A stretch of 64,000 bases of DNA, from contig NZ_JBNAGH010000004.1 of the NCBI RefSeq assembly GCF_049801095.1, positions 1 through 64,000 of the forward strand, given 5' to 3'. The DNA comes from Dinoroseobacter sp049801095. Lineage in GTDB: Bacteria; Pseudomonadota; Alphaproteobacteria; Rhodobacterales; Rhodobacteraceae. Below, one piece after another: positions 52,832-60,449 of the stretch (its first letter is position 1; each line of letters opens with the position of its first letter). The position numbers and the translations under genes were made by a program. Below the pieces are notes generated by a model that saw nothing but the letters and a program-made list of their open reading frames with translations, was not told where the DNA came from and did not search any database.

Positions 52832-54694
52832 ATGCTGCGCATCGAAGACATCTCCTATTCCGTCGAAGGCCGCCCCCTGCTGGAGCACGCCTCCGCCGTG
52901 ATCCCCACCGGCCACAAGGTCGGGCTCGTGGGCCGCAACGGCACGGGCAAAACCACGCTCTTTCGGCTCATCCGGGGCGAGCTGACCCTGGATACGGGCG
53001 AGATCTCTCTGCCCTCCGGCGCCCGGATCGGCGGTGTCAGCCAGGAGGTGCCCGGCAACGAGGTGTCCCTCCTGAACACGGTGCTGGCTGCGGATACCGA
53101 GCGCGCAGCACTCATGGCGGAGGCAGAGACGGCCACGGACCCGGGCCGCATCGCCGAGATCCAGACCAGGCTTGCGGATATCGACGCCTGGTCGGCAGAG
53201 GCGCGCGCCTCGTCGATCCTGCGCGGCCTGGGCTTCACCGAGGCGGAAACGCACCAGCCCTGCTCAGCCTTCTCGGGCGGCTGGCGGATGCGCGTGGCGT
53301 TGGCAGCGGTGCTCTTTTCCCAGCCCGATCTCTTGCTGCTCGACGAGCCGACCAACTATCTCGACCTCGAAGGCGCGCTTTGGCTCGAGGCCTATCTCGC
53401 GCGCTACCCCCACACGGTGCTGATCGTCAGCCACGACCGGGGCCTGCTCAACCGGGCCGTGGGCGGGATCCTCCATCTGGAGGACCGCAAGCTCACCTTC
53501 TATTCCGGCCCCTATGATCAGTTCGCCCGCCAGCGCGCGGAAAAACGCGCCCTGCAAGCCGCTGCCGCCCGCAAACAGGAGGCCAAGCGCGCCCATCTGC
53601 AAAGCTTCGTCACCCGCTTCAAGGCCAAGGCCTCCAAGGCGAAGCAGGCCCAGTCCCGGGTGAAAATGCTCGAGAAGATGGAGACGATCCGCGCCCCCGA
53701 AGACGCGGCCCGCACGGTCTTCAGCTTTCCGACGCCCGAGGAGCTGAGCCCTCCCATCGTCGCCACCGAAGGCGCCATGGTCGGCTATGACGGCACGCCC
53801 GTGCTGCGCAAGCTTTCTCTGCGGATCGACCAAGATGACCGTATCGCGCTGCTGGGCCGCAATGGCGAGGGCAAGTCGACCCTGTCGAAACTGCTCGCCG
53901 GGCGGCTTGAGGCGATGGAGGGGCGGATGACCTCCTCCAACAAGCTGCGGATCGGGTTTTTCGCCCAGCATCAGGTGGATGAGCTGCGGGTCGAAGAAAC
54001 CCCGCTGCAGCATCTGTTGCGCGTCCGCGCCGAGGAAGGTCAGGCCAAGCTGCGTGCCCGTCTCGCAGGCTTCGGGCTGATGGCCGCTCAGGCCGAGACC
54101 GAGGTCGGGCGACTGTCCGGTGGACAAAAGGCACGGCTCTCGCTCCTGCTGGCCACGCTCGACGCGCCCCACCTTCTCATCCTCGACGAGCCCACCAACC
54201 ACCTGGATATCGAGAGCCGCGAGGCGCTGGTCGAGGCGCTTACCGCCTATACCGGTGCCGTGATCCTCGTGAGCCACGACATGCATCTGCTCAGCCTCGT
54301 GGCGGACCGGCTCTGGCTGGTGAAGGATGGCCATGTGGCCCCGTACGAAGAGGATCTGGAGGCCTATCGCAAGATGCTCCTGACCCCGGACAAGCCGCGC
54401 AAACCCAAGCCCGCCGCCGCCCCCGCAGCCAAGCGCCCCTCGCGCGATGCGATCCTTGCCCTGCGCGCCGAGGTGCGCAAATGCGAGGAGCGTGTCCAGA
54501 AGATCAGCGAGATGCAGGAGAAGCTGTCGACCAAGCTCGCCGATCCCGCGCTATATGAGGATGCCAAGGCCGGGGAACTCGAGACCTGGAACAAGAAATA
54601 TGCCGAGGTCATGGACGGTCTGGACCGGGCCGAAGCGCTCTGGATGGCCGCGCTCGAAAAGCTCGAGACGGCGGAGAAAGCGTCGGCCGCCTAA
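52832..54694 (+). CDS. ABC-F ATPase, YheS-like
   Basis: 620-residue soluble protein with two ABC cassettes and no membrane domain; ABC-F proteins act on ribosomes. Cassette 1: Walker A GRNGTGKTT near residue 35, signature FSGGWRMRVALA, Walker B LLLLDEPTNYLDL. Then the linker HLQSFVTRFKAKASKAKQAQSRVKMLEKME in parts, cassette 2: GRNGEGKST, LSGGQKARLS, LLILDEPTNHLDI. The C-terminal ~90 residues are coiled coil. Start chosen at 52832, where the family begins. Confidence 0.93.
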   Translation: MLRIEDISYSVEGRPLLEHASAVIPTGHKVGLVGRNGTGKTTLFRLIRGELTLDTGEISLPSGARIGGVSQEVPGNEVSLLNTVLAADTERAALMAEAETATDPGRIAEIQTRLADIDAWSAEARASSILRGLGFTEAETHQPCSAFSGGWRMRVALAAVLFSQPDLLLLDEPTNYLDLEGALWLEAYLARYPHTVLIVSHDRGLLNRAVGGILHLEDRKLTFYSGPYDQFARQRAEKRALQAAAARKQEAKRAHLQSFVTRFKAKASKAKQAQSRVKMLEKMETIRAPEDAARTVFSFPTPEELSPPIVATEGAMVGYDGTPVLRKLSLRIDQDDRIALLGRNGEGKSTLSKLLAGRLEAMEGRMTSSNKLRIGFFAQHQVDELRVEETPLQHLLRVRAEEGQAKLRARLAGFGLMAAQAETEVGRLSGGQKARLSLLLATLDAPHLLILDEPTNHLDIESREALVEALTAYTGAVILVSHDMHLLSLVADRLWLVKDGHVAPYEEDLEAYRKMLLTPDKPRKPKPAAAPAAKRPSRDAILALRAEVRKCEERVQKISEMQEKLSTKLADPALYEDAKAGELETWNKKYAEVMDGLDRAEALWMAALEKLETAEKASAA

Positions 54695-54702
54695 CGTCTC
54701 CC

Positions 54703-54734
54703 AAAACGAAAACAGCGCGCCAGGAGGCGCGCTG
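54703..54734 (-). terminator. Terminator of the minus-strand VPLPA gene
   Basis: Perfect 9-bp stem (54713-54721 with 54726-54734) and 4-base loop; on the minus strand TTTTCGTTTT follows. On the plus strand it also follows the ABC-F stop but lacks a T tract there. Confidence 0.75.
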
Positions 54735-54763
54735 ACAACTTCAGATCAGGGCATTGGCCGCGA

Positions 54764-55372
54764 TCAGGCAGCCTTGCGGCGGCGCGCGACGGCGGCGGCC
54801 CCACCCAGACCCGCGATCAGCAGCAGGCCAGACGCTGGCAGCGGCACGGGCGCAGGCACATGCTCTTCGATGATGATCCGCTCGGAGATCGCATCGCCGG
54901 TATTGTTCAGCAGGAAAGCGGTCAGATCACCACCTGTCGGCGCAGGCGCAGCCAGAGAGGGGACAAGACCCGTTGCGGAGAAGCCAACAACATCCCCGAC
55001 AGCGAGGCTCTGAGACCCAAAGCCGAGGACGAACACCGCGTCATTGCTGTCATAGAGACCGACCGGGAACGGAAACTGTCCAGCGGCCAGCACGTTGTCA
55101 AATGCGGTATCGACCCCATTCACCGTGTAGGAAATCGCTCCGGAATCGATCGAAGACAGTGCAAAGGCACCAACGGAGAAGAAATCTTCGACCAGAAATC
55201 CGATCGCGGGCGAACTATCGGCGGTGGTCACAGTAAACTCGAGATCAAATGTATAGGCGCCATTACCGGGCGCAGTCTCGTACACAAACTTATCGGTGGC
55301 AGCGGATGCGGAAGTTGCAACACCCAGACCTATGGCCAGCACGGCGGCCAGACTCTTAAACGACATAGTCAT
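54764..55372 (-). CDS. VPLPA/PEP-CTERM sorting-domain exported protein
   Basis: 202 residues. A signal peptide spans residues ~1-24 (ending SASAA). The middle is beta-rich with few charged patches; the sorting tail VPLPASGLLLIAGLGG-plus-ARRRK is the exosortase signal (Pro-x-Pro box, helix, basic end). Similar architecture to the protein at 27060, but otherwise different in sequence. Surface or exopolysaccharide-associated protein by family; role unknown. Confidence 0.85.
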   Translation of the reverse strand: MTMSFKSLAAVLAIGLGVATSASAATDKFVYETAPGNGAYTFDLEFTVTTADSSPAIGFLVEDFFSVGAFALSSIDSGAISYTVNGVDTAFDNVLAAGQFPFPVGLYDSNDAVFVLGFGSQSLAVGDVVGFSATGLVPSLAAPAPTGGDLTAFLLNNTGDAISERIIIEEHVPAPVPLPASGLLLIAGLGGAAAVARRRKAA

Positions 55373-55676
55373 TTCCTTATTAACGCGTTCCGAGGGTGTG
55401 GTTAACCGGTTAACCTTTTTCGGTCAACGCTCGTGTTGCAGTGCAGCAAGTTATTGCTCATCAACAAGAAACTTCGATCCAGCTGGACACTGACCTCCCA
55501 TTCGGCAAGGCCAAGCAGCCGCAAAACACAACGCGCGTTAAGATTTTGATAACCCATGTGAATCCCAAGGACGGAGCGATGGGTGGTCAACGCTCCCGGC
55601 TTGAGATAGGGCGAACTTGCACGGGATGCGACGCCTGCATTTTGCCCTGCGACAAATCTTCTACTATGAGCACAGC
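55373..55676. other. 304-base divergent spacer between VPLPA and marC-like genes
   Basis: Contains a perfect 16-bp palindrome (55400-55415) and an 8-bp palindrome AACGCGTT near 55382, both in front of the VPLPA gene. The rest, near the marC-like start, holds no recognised element; a plus-strand 94-codon frame (55441-55725) is probably noise. Confidence 0.5.
55400..55415. promoter_or_regulatory. 16-bp perfect palindrome upstream of the VPLPA gene
   Basis: GGTTAACCGGTTAACC (two tandem GGTTAACC octamers that are themselves palindromic) lies 28-43 bases before the ATG. A dimeric regulator site is the simplest reading. Confidence 0.55.
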
Positions 55677-56303
55677 ATGGATATCAGCCTCTACATCACC
55701 GCCTTCGTGGCGCTCTTTGTGGTGATCGATCCGATCGGACTCGCCCCGCTTTTCGTGGCCCTGACCCAAGGCGCATCGGCCAAGGCGCGCCGGGCCATCG
55801 GCCTGCGCGCCTGTCTCGTGGCGCTGGTTCTGCTGACCCTCTTTGGCCTGGCCGGAGAGGCCGTGCTGAACTTCCTCGGGATCTCCATGCCGGCTTTCCG
55901 GATGGCCGGGGGCATTCTGCTCTTCCTGACGGCACTGGACATGCTCTTTGAGCGGCGGACGAAACGGCGCGAGGATCAGGCCGCGAGCAATGAAGAGAGC
56001 GAGACCGATGATCCTTCGGTCTTCCCGCTGGCGACACCACTGATTGCCGGGCCCGGCTCCATCGCCACCATGATCCTGCTGACCGGAGAGACTGATGCGG
56101 ATTGGGTCCATATCGCGGCGATCCATGGGGTGATGGCCGCAGTGATCATCTGCGTGCTGGGGATGTTCCTGCTGGCCGGTGTGATCGAGCGGCTACTGGG
56201 TCAGGTCGGGATCAATGTCATCACGCGCCTACTCGGCATGCTTTTGGCCGCGCTCTCTGTGCAGTTTGTGCTTAACGGGATGATCGATCTGGGAGTTTTG
56301 TGA
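55677..56303 (+). CDS. MarC-family integral membrane protein
   Basis: 208-residue inner-membrane protein with about six helices. MDISLYITAFVALFVVIDPIGLAPLFVALTQG opens it in parts; GISMPAFRMAGGILLFLTALDMLF and FPLATPLIAGPGSIATMILL are family blocks. MarC/SnatA proteins are associated with small neutral amino acid transport; the antibiotic role suggested by the name was not upheld. A long loop (residues ~95-120) is acidic. Start 55677 places the first helix at the N-terminus. Confidence 0.88.
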   Translation: MDISLYITAFVALFVVIDPIGLAPLFVALTQGASAKARRAIGLRACLVALVLLTLFGLAGEAVLNFLGISMPAFRMAGGILLFLTALDMLFERRTKRREDQAASNEESETDDPSVFPLATPLIAGPGSIATMILLTGETDADWVHIAAIHGVMAAVIICVLGMFLLAGVIERLLGQVGINVITRLLGMLLAALSVQFVLNGMIDLGVL

Positions 56304-56345
56304 TCGCCCCCTCCCAGCTGCGTCAGACTGTCCTATATATAGGGC

Positions 56346-56933
56346 ATGGATGAAAACTCAGTCGGCAATCTGATCTACATGCTTTTGCTGCTGGCCTTGG
56401 TGGGCGGCGGCACGCTGCCGGCGTTTCGCGGGCAGCTCGGCGCCTTGCTGCGCACGGTGGGCACCTGGGCGCTGCTCTTTGCGCTGGTGGTGATCGGCTA
56501 CGGCGTGTTCAACGACCAGCGGAGCACGAGCCTGCCCCGCCAGGCAGTCTTTGCCGAAACCGGTCGGGTCGAGATCCCGCGGAGCCGCGACGGGCATTAC
56601 CACGTGGTGCTGGATGTGAATGGCGCGCCGATCGAGTTCATCGTGGATACGGGGGCGAGCGAAGTGGTGCTGAGCCGCGAAGACGCGCTCAAGGCCGGGA
56701 TCAATCCGGAGAACCTGATGTTCTCGGGCCTCGCCCAGACGGCGAATGGACGGGTGGAAACCGCGCCCGTGCGCCTGCGTGAAGTCCGTTTGGGCGGCAT
56801 CGAAGATGAGAATGTGCGCGCCGTGGTGAATGGCGGCGAGATGCGGAAATCGCTGCTCGGGATGAGCTATCTCAACAGCTTTGACCGGATCGAAATCAAC
56901 GAAGGCCGCCTGATCCTCGAACGCGGCGCGTGA
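56346..56933 (+). CDS. TIGR02281-type retropepsin-like aspartic protease
   Basis: 195 residues. Two N-terminal membrane helices (~8-24, ~34-52) are followed by a single aspartic-protease lobe: the active-site loop FIVDTGASEVVLS with Asp101, then LLGMSYLNSFDRIEI. Such single-lobe enzymes act as dimers, probably facing the periplasm. It follows the marC-like gene by 42 bases on the same strand. Confidence 0.88.
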   Translation: MDENSVGNLIYMLLLLALVGGGTLPAFRGQLGALLRTVGTWALLFALVVIGYGVFNDQRSTSLPRQAVFAETGRVEIPRSRDGHYHVVLDVNGAPIEFIVDTGASEVVLSREDALKAGINPENLMFSGLAQTANGRVETAPVRLREVRLGGIEDENVRAVVNGGEMRKSLLGMSYLNSFDRIEINEGRLILERGA

Positions 56934-56937
56934 CATG

Positions 56938-56961
56938 GCGCTGTCCGCATGCGGACAGCGC
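56938..56961. repeat. 24-bp perfect palindrome after the protease gene
   Basis: Self-complementary over 24 bases (56938-56949 with 56950-56961) with no loop, 5 bases after the stop codon. As DNA it could be a dimer site, as RNA a hairpin. Its core TCCGCATGCGGA resembles that of the terminator at 57017. Confidence 0.55.
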
Positions 56962-57016
56962 GGTCGCACAGTCCATCACATCCGGCCAAACAAAGGGTCT
57001 CAGTGGCGCGTGTCCG

Positions 57017-57043
57017 CGCCATCCGCGTGCGGATGGCGTTTTA
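57017..57043 (+). terminator. Rho-independent terminator after the protease gene
   Basis: 10-bp perfect stem (57017-57026 with 57029-57038), 2-base loop and TTTTAG tail. Placed between convergent genes, it may serve both directions. Confidence 0.7.
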
Positions 57044-57050
57044 GTTGGGT

Positions 57051-57902
57051 TTAGCTGTCGCTGAGCGAAACGCCGTGCCGACCAGCCAGATCCGTAAAGA
57101 ACTGCCACGCGACGCGCCCGGACCGCCCACCGCGCGTGGCCTGCCATTCGATGGCTTCGGCGCGCAGGGTCTCTGGCGCAACCGCCACCCCATAGGCCGC
57201 ACAATAGCCGTCGATCATGCTCAGATACTGATCCTGATCGCAGGCATGGAAGCCGAGCCACAGCCCGAATCGATCCGACAGAGACACTTTCTCTTCCACC
57301 GCCTCGGACGGGTTGATCGCGCTGGAGCGTTCATTCTCGATCATGTCCCGCGGCATCAGGTGGCGCCGGTTGGAGGTCGCGTAGAAGACCACATTCTCCG
57401 GTCGCCCTGCGATCCCACCATCGAGCACCGCCTTGAGCGACTTGTAATGCTGGTCGTCATGGCTGAAGCTCAGATCGTCGCAATAGAGCACAAAGCGATG
57501 CGCGGGTGCGGCGCGCAGATGATCCAGCAACCGTCCGATACTGGCCAGATCCTCACGCGGGACCTCCACCAGTTTGAGCGGCAGGCCCTGGCGCAGAACC
57601 TCCGCATGGACCGCCTTCACAAGCGACGACTTCCCCATCCCGCGCGAGCCCCAGAGAAGCGCGTTGTTTGCGGGCATCCCCCGGGCAAACTGCAGCGTGT
57701 TTTCCAGCAGCGTATCGCGCGCCCGGGCGATCCCTACCAGAAGCGCGATGTCCACGCGATTGACCTTGGTCACCGGCAGGACCGCCTCGGGCCGCTCCTG
57801 CCAGAGAAACGCCTCGGCCGCGGTGAAATCCGGCGCGGCCAAGGGCGGCGGCGCGAGACGCTCCAGCGCCTCGGCGATCCGCACCATCACATCGTCACTC
57901 AC
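57051..57902 (-). CDS. DUF815-family ATPase
   Basis: 283-residue AAA-type ATPase. Walker A WGSRGMGKSSLVKAVHAE near residue 84 and Walker B RFVLYCDDLSF near 135; then STNRRHLMPRDM and FGLWLGFHACDQDQYLSM. DUF815 proteins are uncharacterised. The start overlaps the tatC stop by 4 bases, placing it in the Tat operon as seen in related bacteria. Confidence 0.9.
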   Translation of the reverse strand: MSDDVMVRIAEALERLAPPPLAAPDFTAAEAFLWQERPEAVLPVTKVNRVDIALLVGIARARDTLLENTLQFARGMPANNALLWGSRGMGKSSLVKAVHAEVLRQGLPLKLVEVPREDLASIGRLLDHLRAAPAHRFVLYCDDLSFSHDDQHYKSLKAVLDGGIAGRPENVVFYATSNRRHLMPRDMIENERSSAINPSEAVEEKVSLSDRFGLWLGFHACDQDQYLSMIDGYCAAYGVAVAPETLRAEAIEWQATRGGRSGRVAWQFFTDLAGRHGVSLSDS

Positions 57903-58876
57903 GCCTTGCCGCCTCCGGTCGTCGGGCCCGGGGTCGGGTCGTCCTCTTCGCGGAACTCGTCATAGAGCGGATCGCTCTCCAGATCCGGCTCCGCATCATC
58001 CTCATCCCACAGGCCTTGGGCGCGCAGTTCCTTCTCGCGCTTCTTCTCCACCCGGCGCACGAGGAAGATCGACACCTCGTAGAGCCCGTAGACCACCACA
58101 AAGAGGATCAGCTGCGTCACCACATCCGGCGGCGTCACCAAAGCGGCCAGCAGCAGGATGCCGACCATGGCGTATTTCCGCACCGAAGCGAGCCCGGGTG
58201 CCGAGACGAGCCCGGCCTTGCCCATGAGCGTCAGCATGACCGGCAGCTGGAAACAGAGGCCAAAGGCCATGATGAATTTCAGGGTGATGTCGAGGCTTTC
58301 ATTCACCTTGCCAAAGAAGGTGATCCGCACGCCTTCGTCAGTCTCGGGCACGGCCAGCGCGTCGACCGGTATCGCAACGTCGCCCACGGCGCGGGACATC
58401 AGGTTGGCGAAGATCGAGCTGACATCGGCAAATCCGAGGAAAAACGCCATCGCAAGCGGTGTCACCACGAAATGCGCAAAGGACGCGCCCGCCAGGAACA
58501 TGAAGGGCGAGGCGATGATGAAGGGCAAAAACGCCGCTTTTTCCGTGCGATAGAGCCCCGGCGCCACGAAGCGCCACAGCTGATGCGCGATCACGGGGAA
58601 GGCTAAGGCAAAGCCGAACACCATCGAGATCCGGAAGAGCGTGAACAGGTATTCCTGCGGCGAGGTATATTGCAGCGTGGGCGACGGATCGCCCAGCTCG
58701 CGCAAGGTCGCCTCGATCGGCCCCAGCAGGAATTGCAGGATCGGCTCGGCCACGGTGAAGGCCAGCACGATCCCCACGATAAAGGCCGCCACGGAGCGGA
58801 TGAGCCGCGTGCGCAGCTCGGCCAGATGCTCGATCAGCGGGGCGCTGGACTCTTCGATGTCGTCGGGTTTGGACAT
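57899..58876 (-). CDS. tatC: Sec-independent protein translocase TatC
   Basis: 325 residues, six-helix inner-membrane core receptor of the twin-arginine system. SAPLIEHLAELRTRLIRS near residue 10 and the conserved LSGVFVFPxxxxQLWRFVAPGLY-like FPVIAHQLWRFVAPGLYRTEK near 100 identify it. The C-terminal ~55 residues are a charged acidic tail, longer than in E. coli. It recognises RR signal peptides and forms the pore with TatA/B encoded upstream. Confidence 0.96.
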   Translation of the reverse strand: MSKPDDIEESSAPLIEHLAELRTRLIRSVAAFIVGIVLAFTVAEPILQFLLGPIEATLRELGDPSPTLQYTSPQEYLFTLFRISMVFGFALAFPVIAHQLWRFVAPGLYRTEKAAFLPFIIASPFMFLAGASFAHFVVTPLAMAFFLGFADVSSIFANLMSRAVGDVAIPVDALAVPETDEGVRITFFGKVNESLDITLKFIMAFGLCFQLPVMLTLMGKAGLVSAPGLASVRKYAMVGILLLAALVTPPDVVTQLILFVVVYGLYEVSIFLVRRVEKKREKELRAQGLWDEDDAEPDLESDPLYDEFREEDDPTPGPTTGGGKA

Positions 58877-58884
58877 GGCGTCGC

Positions 58885-59349
58885 TCAGGCTTTGTCGGTG
58901 GTGGGCGGCTCGGAGGGCGCAGGCGTCGGGCTCTCGGCTGCCGGGGCAGCGGCCTCTGCCGCCTTGGCCGCGGCCTCCTTGTCGAGCCGCTCCTGCGCGT
59001 GCTTGGCGCTGACCTCATGGATCTTGCGCGCCGCTTCCGCCCGCTCCTTGGAGAGTTTCGAGGTGTTCGAGCCGGGCTGCCACTTTTCAAAGGACGAGGC
59101 CGCATCCTCAAGCCGGTCGATCCCCATCTTCTTGGGGTTCGCCGCATCCTTGAAATCCTTGGCCATGTCCTTCACGCCGCTCTCATTGGCCGCGTCATCC
59201 ATGGCGCGACTGAACTCGCGCGCCATGCCCCGCATCTTGCCCGTGAACCGCCCAAGCGTGCGGAACAGTTTGGGCAAGTCCTTGGGCCCCACGACGATCA
59301 GCGCAACCACGCCAACCACCATCAATTCGGTCCAGCCGAGATCGAACAT
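58885..59349 (-). CDS. tatB: Sec-independent protein translocase TatB
   Basis: 154 residues. One N-terminal membrane helix (MFDLGWTELMVVGVVALIVVG, residues 1-21 in outline) with the TatB-specific Glu, then an amphipathic helix KDLPKLFRTLGRFTGKMRG and a charged Ala/Pro tail. It forms the receptor complex with TatC. It lies 8 bases before tatC on the transcript. Confidence 0.95.
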   Translation of the reverse strand: MFDLGWTELMVVGVVALIVVGPKDLPKLFRTLGRFTGKMRGMAREFSRAMDDAANESGVKDMAKDFKDAANPKKMGIDRLEDAASSFEKWQPGSNTSKLSKERAEAARKIHEVSAKHAQERLDKEAAAKAAEAAAPAAESPTPAPSEPPTTDKA

Positions 59350-59367
59350 CCTGCGATCCGATCCGGA

Positions 59368-59586
59368 TCAGGCTTTGTCTTTTTCGGTCTCGGTCTCGGG
59401 CGTCACATCGCGCGCCACTTCGGCCGTATCCTCGAGCTCTTCCTTGCCTTCGGCCACGCCCTTCTTGAAGGAGGTGATGCCCTTGCCGACCTCGCCCATG
59501 AGCGAGCTGATCTTGCCGCGCCCGAAGAGCACGAGGACCACGATGGCAATGAGGAGAAGGCCGGGGAGACCGATATTGTTCAGCAT
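59368..59586 (-). CDS. tatA: Sec-independent protein translocase TatA
   Basis: 72 residues: membrane helix LPGLLLIAIVVLVLFGRGKI followed by the amphipathic helix SLMGEVGKGITSFKKG and an acidic tail. TatA oligomers make the transport channel. I chose the ATG at 59586 for the normal short N-terminus; upstream in-frame sequence is unrelated. Confidence 0.95.
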   Translation of the reverse strand: MLNNIGLPGLLLIAIVVLVLFGRGKISSLMGEVGKGITSFKKGVAEGKEELEDTAEVARDVTPETETEKDKA

Positions 59587-59745
59587 GTCTTTGACTCCGT
59601 TAGATCGGCGCGCCCGCAGCGACGCGCGTGTTGCACCCAGAGCTAGGCAAGAGCATCGGGGAAGAAAAGCGGCAAATGCCTCTGCCGCCTCCGGGGCCTG
59701 AGATTTGCGGCGCTGCTCCCATGGATGGAGGAATTGCCGAACCAC

Positions 59746-59767
59746 TCCTGACAGTTTAATGTCAGGA
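59746..59767. promoter_or_regulatory. Inverted repeat abutting the WYL-regulator start codon
   Basis: TCCTGACA and TGTCAGGA arms (59746-59753, 59760-59767) around a 6-base AT-rich centre end one base before the ATG at 59769. The placement suggests autorepression by the regulator. Confidence 0.65.
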
Positions 59768-59768
59768 T

Positions 59769-60449
59769 ATGTCCCTTTCCCCCCCCTCTTCCCGCGCCCT
59801 GCGGTTGCAGGCGCTGATCGTCGCGCTTCAGGACGGGGCCACCCATGTGGCGTCCGAGCTCGCGTCCCGGTTCGGCGTGACCGAACGCACGATCTATCGG
59901 GATATGGAGCGGCTGCAGGCCGAAGGCGTGCCCATTGCCGGGCGCCCGGGACAGGGTTTTCGGATGACGGCGGAGATCACCCTGCCCCCGCTGGCCCTGT
60001 CGCGCAGCGAGCTTGAGGCATTGCATCTGGGCCTGTCGATTATTGGCGAGGCCGGGGATGCCGATCTGCGCGCTGCCGCCGAAAGCCTGTCACAACGGCT
60101 CGACGCGGTCCTGCCCGAGGATGGACAAACGGCGGGGGCGGTCTGGGGCTTCACTCCGACCCCCACGGGCACGCAGGCGCGGCATCTGGGGTTTCTACCC
60201 ACCTTGCGCGCGGCACTGCGCGGACGGCAGAAGCTCTCGGTCATGCGCGCTGGCATGCCTCACCGGATCCGGCCCCTCGCGCTGGATTACTGGGGGCGGA
60301 TCTGGGTGTGCGGGGCCTGGTGCGAGACTTGCAACCAGTTCCACGAGCTACGCCTCGATGAGATCACGGATGTGGAGGTTCTGCGCGCCCTCTTCGTGGA
60401 TGAGCCGGGCAAGGACGTGGCCGCTCTGCGCGCCGCGCGCACCGGCTAG
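59769..60449 (+). CDS. HTH/WYL-domain transcriptional regulator (YafY type)
   Basis: 226 residues. The N-terminal HTH_11 domain is VASELASRFGVTERTIYRDMERLQAEG; the WYL-type ligand domain covers residues ~140-210 with RIRPLALDYWGRIWVCGAWCETCNQFHELRLDEI in parts, although the W-Y-L triplet is altered. Such regulators respond to small molecules or nucleic acid ligands. A perfect inverted repeat touches its start codon. No strong Shine-Dalgarno: the message may be leaderless. Its stop overlaps the convergent ATPase gene by 4 bases. Confidence 0.85.
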   Translation: MSLSPPSSRALRLQALIVALQDGATHVASELASRFGVTERTIYRDMERLQAEGVPIAGRPGQGFRMTAEITLPPLALSRSELEALHLGLSIIGEAGDADLRAAAESLSQRLDAVLPEDGQTAGAVWGFTPTPTGTQARHLGFLPTLRAALRGRQKLSVMRAGMPHRIRPLALDYWGRIWVCGAWCETCNQFHELRLDEITDVEVLRALFVDEPGKDVAALRAARTG

